Below are positions 11,901 through 13,236 of a DNA stretch of 13,236 nt, piece by piece (the stretch's first letter is position 1; every line of letters begins with the position of its first letter). This DNA comes from JACJVV01 sp047603135 (GTDB taxonomy: Archaea > Nanobdellota > Nanobdellia > Woesearchaeales > JACJVV01), in NCBI GenBank assembly GCA_047603135.1, contig JBLKOW010000024.1, positions 1-13,236 of the forward strand, in the 5' to 3' direction. The notes under the pieces were generated by a model. It was not told the DNA's origin and did not search any database. It saw nothing but the letters and a program-made list of their open reading frames with translations. Made by a program: the position numbers and the translations under genes.

Positions 11901-13236
11901 ATATGCACCAAAAGCCGCTGAGAAAGTAGTCGAAATTTTCTCAGCAACATTTACACTAACATCCTCTGGCAACTGAGAAATGGCACTTTCCAAATCATCT
12001 AAATGTTTTAGTAAACCTTCAAAGTCATGCTTGCTAATTGCCATTCGAATATTATCAAGAACATCATTATACCGAGCAAGTTCATTTGTATTTTTCTCAA
12101 CAGCTTTCTCAAGAGCAGATATACGCTTACTTAAGTTATTAAAGCATGACCTAATAATTGCCTTTATATCTTCATTAGTACCTGCAAGAATTTCTAATGA
12201 ATCTTGAATAGAAGCAAGTTTATCAGTATGATTTTTTAACGAAACATCAATCTCAGAAAGACGCTTTGTTATCATAGAGATATCTGTCTTAATTATTCCT
12301 ATATCTTCACCCAAGTACAGATATAACAATGTAAGACGCTTAATTCCATCATTTAACTCATCAAACTGATCAGGTAAATTTAAATCAGAAATATCACTGC
12401 GCAGATTAGTTACTTCATCTCGCAGTCCTTTAACTTCATTAGTAAGTGCAGTAAAACGATCATTTAAATCTTTAAGAGCTTTATCGATACCTTCTTCAGG
12501 AAATAATTTACGAATATCTGTAAGAAGAGATTCATTACCTTCAGAAACAATTTCCTTTATTTTCTGTACTAAAGCACTATCATCTTTAGCTAACTCAACA
12601 GATAACTTCTTATAGTCTATTTTCAATTCAGTAACTGTATTAATAAATTCTTGCCATTGTGACTGAAATTGTTTAAACTCTATTCCACTAATAAGTTCTT
12701 TCATAACAGCCGTAAAAGCCTCAAGAAGACTTTCGCCAGTAGGAGTGCGCAATTTATCATGTAAATATCCATTAAGAGTATTTAGTTTTCTAAACTCAGC
12801 CCACAAAAAATTATATAACCGAGTAATATCTTCATTTTTAAAAACATAAATATTAGTAGTAACCTTAGTCTTGTATGAAACCTTATGAATTGTTTGTTGA
12901 AATCGTGCAATAATTTGCAGCAACATATCAACTTTATTAAAACCAGTTTTCATTTGTTCTGAGTCGCCACTATTAATGAGTCTTATAATTATTTCAATTT
13001 CTTTTTTTATATAGATGAAAATTCTATCATAGCCAGGCCTCTTTGGAGGAATGGGTTCAGGAGATGGACCTGGAATAGGTTCAGGTTTAGGAGAAACAGG
13101 CTCTGGAGAAGGCTCAAGCGGTGCTTTCTCAGGTACATCTGAAGGAGGAGTTTTTTGAACAGGAGGTTTGGGATTTGTTAACTTATCTAAAGCAATATGC
13201 CATAACTTCCCAGCAAGATAGCTACTAAACGCAGAT
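8895..13236 (-). CDS. giant modular coiled-coil protein with embedded ChaC-type gamma-glutamylcyclotransferase domain (5' partial)
   Basis: The frame is open from the right edge (first whole codon 13235) to TAG 8895, at least 1446 residues. The ATG at 12953 is internal, not a start: 94 more codons precede it without a stop or SD. Counting from that Met as 1: upstream is a Pro/Glu linker with repeated PEP/SPEP units; 1-150 helical; about 155-430 long coiled coil; 433-440 Pro linker; 445-790 uncharacterised mixed domain; 813-980 helical; 987-1016 Pro-rich linker; 1019-1190 ChaC domain (YGSLIW 1026-1031, SRGT...KPG 1059-1067, catalytic-type Glu1097 in KRE, Cys/Val-LFI 1123-1127, GKRGTS-x-DY 1155-1163); 1200-1352 helical. 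ChaC enzymes release 5-oxoproline from gamma-glutamyl peptides such as glutathione. The large scaffold around it is unlike the usual stand-alone enzyme of about 180-230 aa. It is first in a three-gene operon; the promoter lies outside the window. Confidence 0.85.
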   Translation of the reverse strand, partial: SAFSSYLAGKLWHIALDKLTNPKPPVQKTPPSDVPEKAPLEPSPEPVSPKPEPIPGPSPEPIPPKRPGYDRIFIYIKKEIEIIIRLINSGDSEQMKTGFNKVDMLLQIIARFQQTIHKVSYKTKVTTNIYVFKNEDITRLYNFLWAEFRKLNTLNGYLHDKLRTPTGESLLEAFTAVMKELISGIEFKQFQSQWQEFINTVTELKIDYKKLSVELAKDDSALVQKIKEIVSEGNESLLTDIRKLFPEEGIDKALKDLNDRFTALTNEVKGLRDEVTNLRSDISDLNLPDQFDELNDGIKRLTLLYLYLGEDIGIIKTDISMITKRLSEIDVSLKNHTDKLASIQDSLEILAGTNEDIKAIIRSCFNNLSKRISALEKAVEKNTNELARYNDVLDNIRMAISKHDFEGLLKHLDDLESAISQLPEDVSVNVAEKISTTFSAAFGAYKDAMAGAYDSFIERVSDKIADYERALDEKFSALENSILAKFDSIINSLQSFSATNSAEHAEMLRLLHSLHREIEEMKRNRQNPPTPPPAVDPNKQYQLYWIIARSTKVHKFVDAKKTPQDAKLRVRHYCEIPFHLNSSANIAITVNLNDKSQIQLTHNDLLDLARDMHTKKIAPDDATLCLGAWVVGSNKTPCRWDTKALKESGLYGYIKQYYDAIKDHTQVKVSGRIVPVSFVTDNKTGKDLCTLSETEIGGHLHGEKRVAMGIVFRLNNLITKTEEFYDKPIEDVKLTDGLFSFNLPEVITAEHFDLGNVRQLTAKDIQELPDFSVPDLYNRFNYEGRSVTLFPGIILYVRINGKRFYHIARESSVVPSNLTVQKGRGGLQYYAKAFNRSTLEDNPLNDFTNFSGVPIRFSAKSSKKHLHEEYVVIAVPNSVLGEVEPHEESSSRGATASGNRGEGIGEPAIKSSDLMNMDHAMQELKKVSDLLMNHSRNLGIEPGERLNPEGLIQKYNQSVTLTNNAKATVFQILYYVGNQSLDDNNYWDVFHNMEFILKYLSETHDKWSSEFGNAGLLDRNGIQVNFGNHLEEIKGILGAITYTYKNSQEQDHRNSERITKINEYLLSFKPYNVNFPRDSVERPVVPPGGETPVTRPVIPPVTQKKQAQVPTENQIYVFGYGSLIWDNAEYEPVIIPAKLIGAHRSFNQKSTISRGTKDKPGIVLGLEPGGECIGKALLIDKKYKEEIQKREGKAYIEVETPNESFRIVDETGNPINCVLFISNTEHSNYIGDTITVEEKARMAIDAGQGKRGTSVDYIKGIYDGCKNEGISDDFVTEMYNAIEKLQKVEQTPQHSSEDYKKLKTALKKMESTDEWFKKFLKKNKIDQDKAKVGWHDKELEKHFGELAIASEDVYSLFINSEEDTNPLKVQYLKLVGELETLLVNDWHVAIKHGKLLPQKLLSEFAGKRENTLETYHGLIRLTYELIKLTKYIQDKYLKKLGDTNGN
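8910..8916 (-). promoter_or_regulatory. ribosome binding site inside the end of the large gene
   Basis: GGGTGAT lies within the last codons of the large upstream gene, 6 nt before ATG 8905, so ribosomes can restart there after terminating at 8895-8897. Confidence 0.65.
9384..9899 (-). other. ChaC/GGCT domain within the giant protein
   Basis: This segment alone matches the full length of a ChaC family enzyme. In order it has VFGYGSLIWD, a HR-x-F (49-52 of the family pattern), STISRGTKDKPG, L-x-PGGECIGKALLI, the KRE glutamate, N-x-VLFI, H-x-NYIGD and GKRGTSVDYI. All the landmarks seen in E. coli ChaC are present, so the domain should be folded and probably active. Flanking Pro-rich and charged linkers set it off from its neighbours. 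Confidence 0.9.
13041..13160 (-). repeat. Pro/Glu-rich linker coding repeats
   Basis: Within the large gene the minus strand encodes a run of P-x-P and PEP units (for example EPSPEPVSPKPEPIPGPSP). Such stretches are extended, stiff spacers and usually separate a membrane-proximal or N-terminal domain from the body of a protein. Imperfect DNA repeats of CCTGAACC/CCTCCAGA type underlie it. Confidence 0.7.

Noticed and set aside
13005..13016. TATA box for a start at ATG 12953
   Set aside because: It lies inside an open coding frame, the distance implies a leader of about 30 nt, and there is no SD before the ATG.

Overview
The window reads as a piece of a DPANN-type archaeal genome (Woesearchaeota/Pacearchaeota-like; this placement is an inference). 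It is AT-rich. Most genes carry archaeal TATA boxes (TTTATATA type), and several of these sit about 23-25 nt before the start codon, so those transcripts should be leaderless. Other genes have a short leader with a GAGG/GGTGA Shine-Dalgarno. A lysine/alanine tail-like protein and many lineage-specific helical or membrane proteins fit the same picture. Stops are standard (TAA, TAG, TGA all used). No rRNA, tRNA, CRISPR or transposase was found.

Left block (1-2277): the last codons of a + strand gene meet three minus-strand genes: a putative HExxH metallopeptidase with an acidic tail, and two distantly related tandem paralogues of unknown function. Each appears to have its own promoter, so they are neighbours rather than a strict operon.

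Middle-left (2278-4740): a divergent promoter region, then a 631-aa two-module nucleotidyltransferase. Its first Pol-beta-type module is degenerate, the second keeps GS...DxD, and an HEPN-like helical segment follows. A hairpin/T-tract and a short repeated palindromic motif separate it from a small H1-tail-like protein that is half lysine.

Middle (4755-7560): an overlapping pair of small membrane proteins on the minus strand, then an AAA_14/DUF4143 ATPase with a PD-(D/E)xK-like C-terminus on the + strand, starting at TTG with a good SD. Behind it lie a frameshifted small gene (minus) and a remarkable intergenic stretch. That stretch holds two adjacent cloverleaf-like inverted-repeat elements (12- and 15-bp closing arms, each enclosing three hairpins) and a further hairpin.

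Right block (7562-13236): a minus-strand operon. First comes a very large modular protein that runs off the right edge: Pro/Glu-rich linker, long coiled coil, uncharacterised mixed domain, helical domain, Pro-rich linker, a complete ChaC-type gamma-glutamylcyclotransferase domain, and a C-terminal helical domain. It overlaps by 11 nt a 302-aa helical protein, which is followed after 24 nt by a 136-aa four-TM protein built of two tandem repeats. The last two genes share almost identical ribosome-binding regions. This operon is the best candidate for an undescribed system: a scaffold with a built-in gamma-glutamyl cyclotransferase, a helical partner and a membrane partner.
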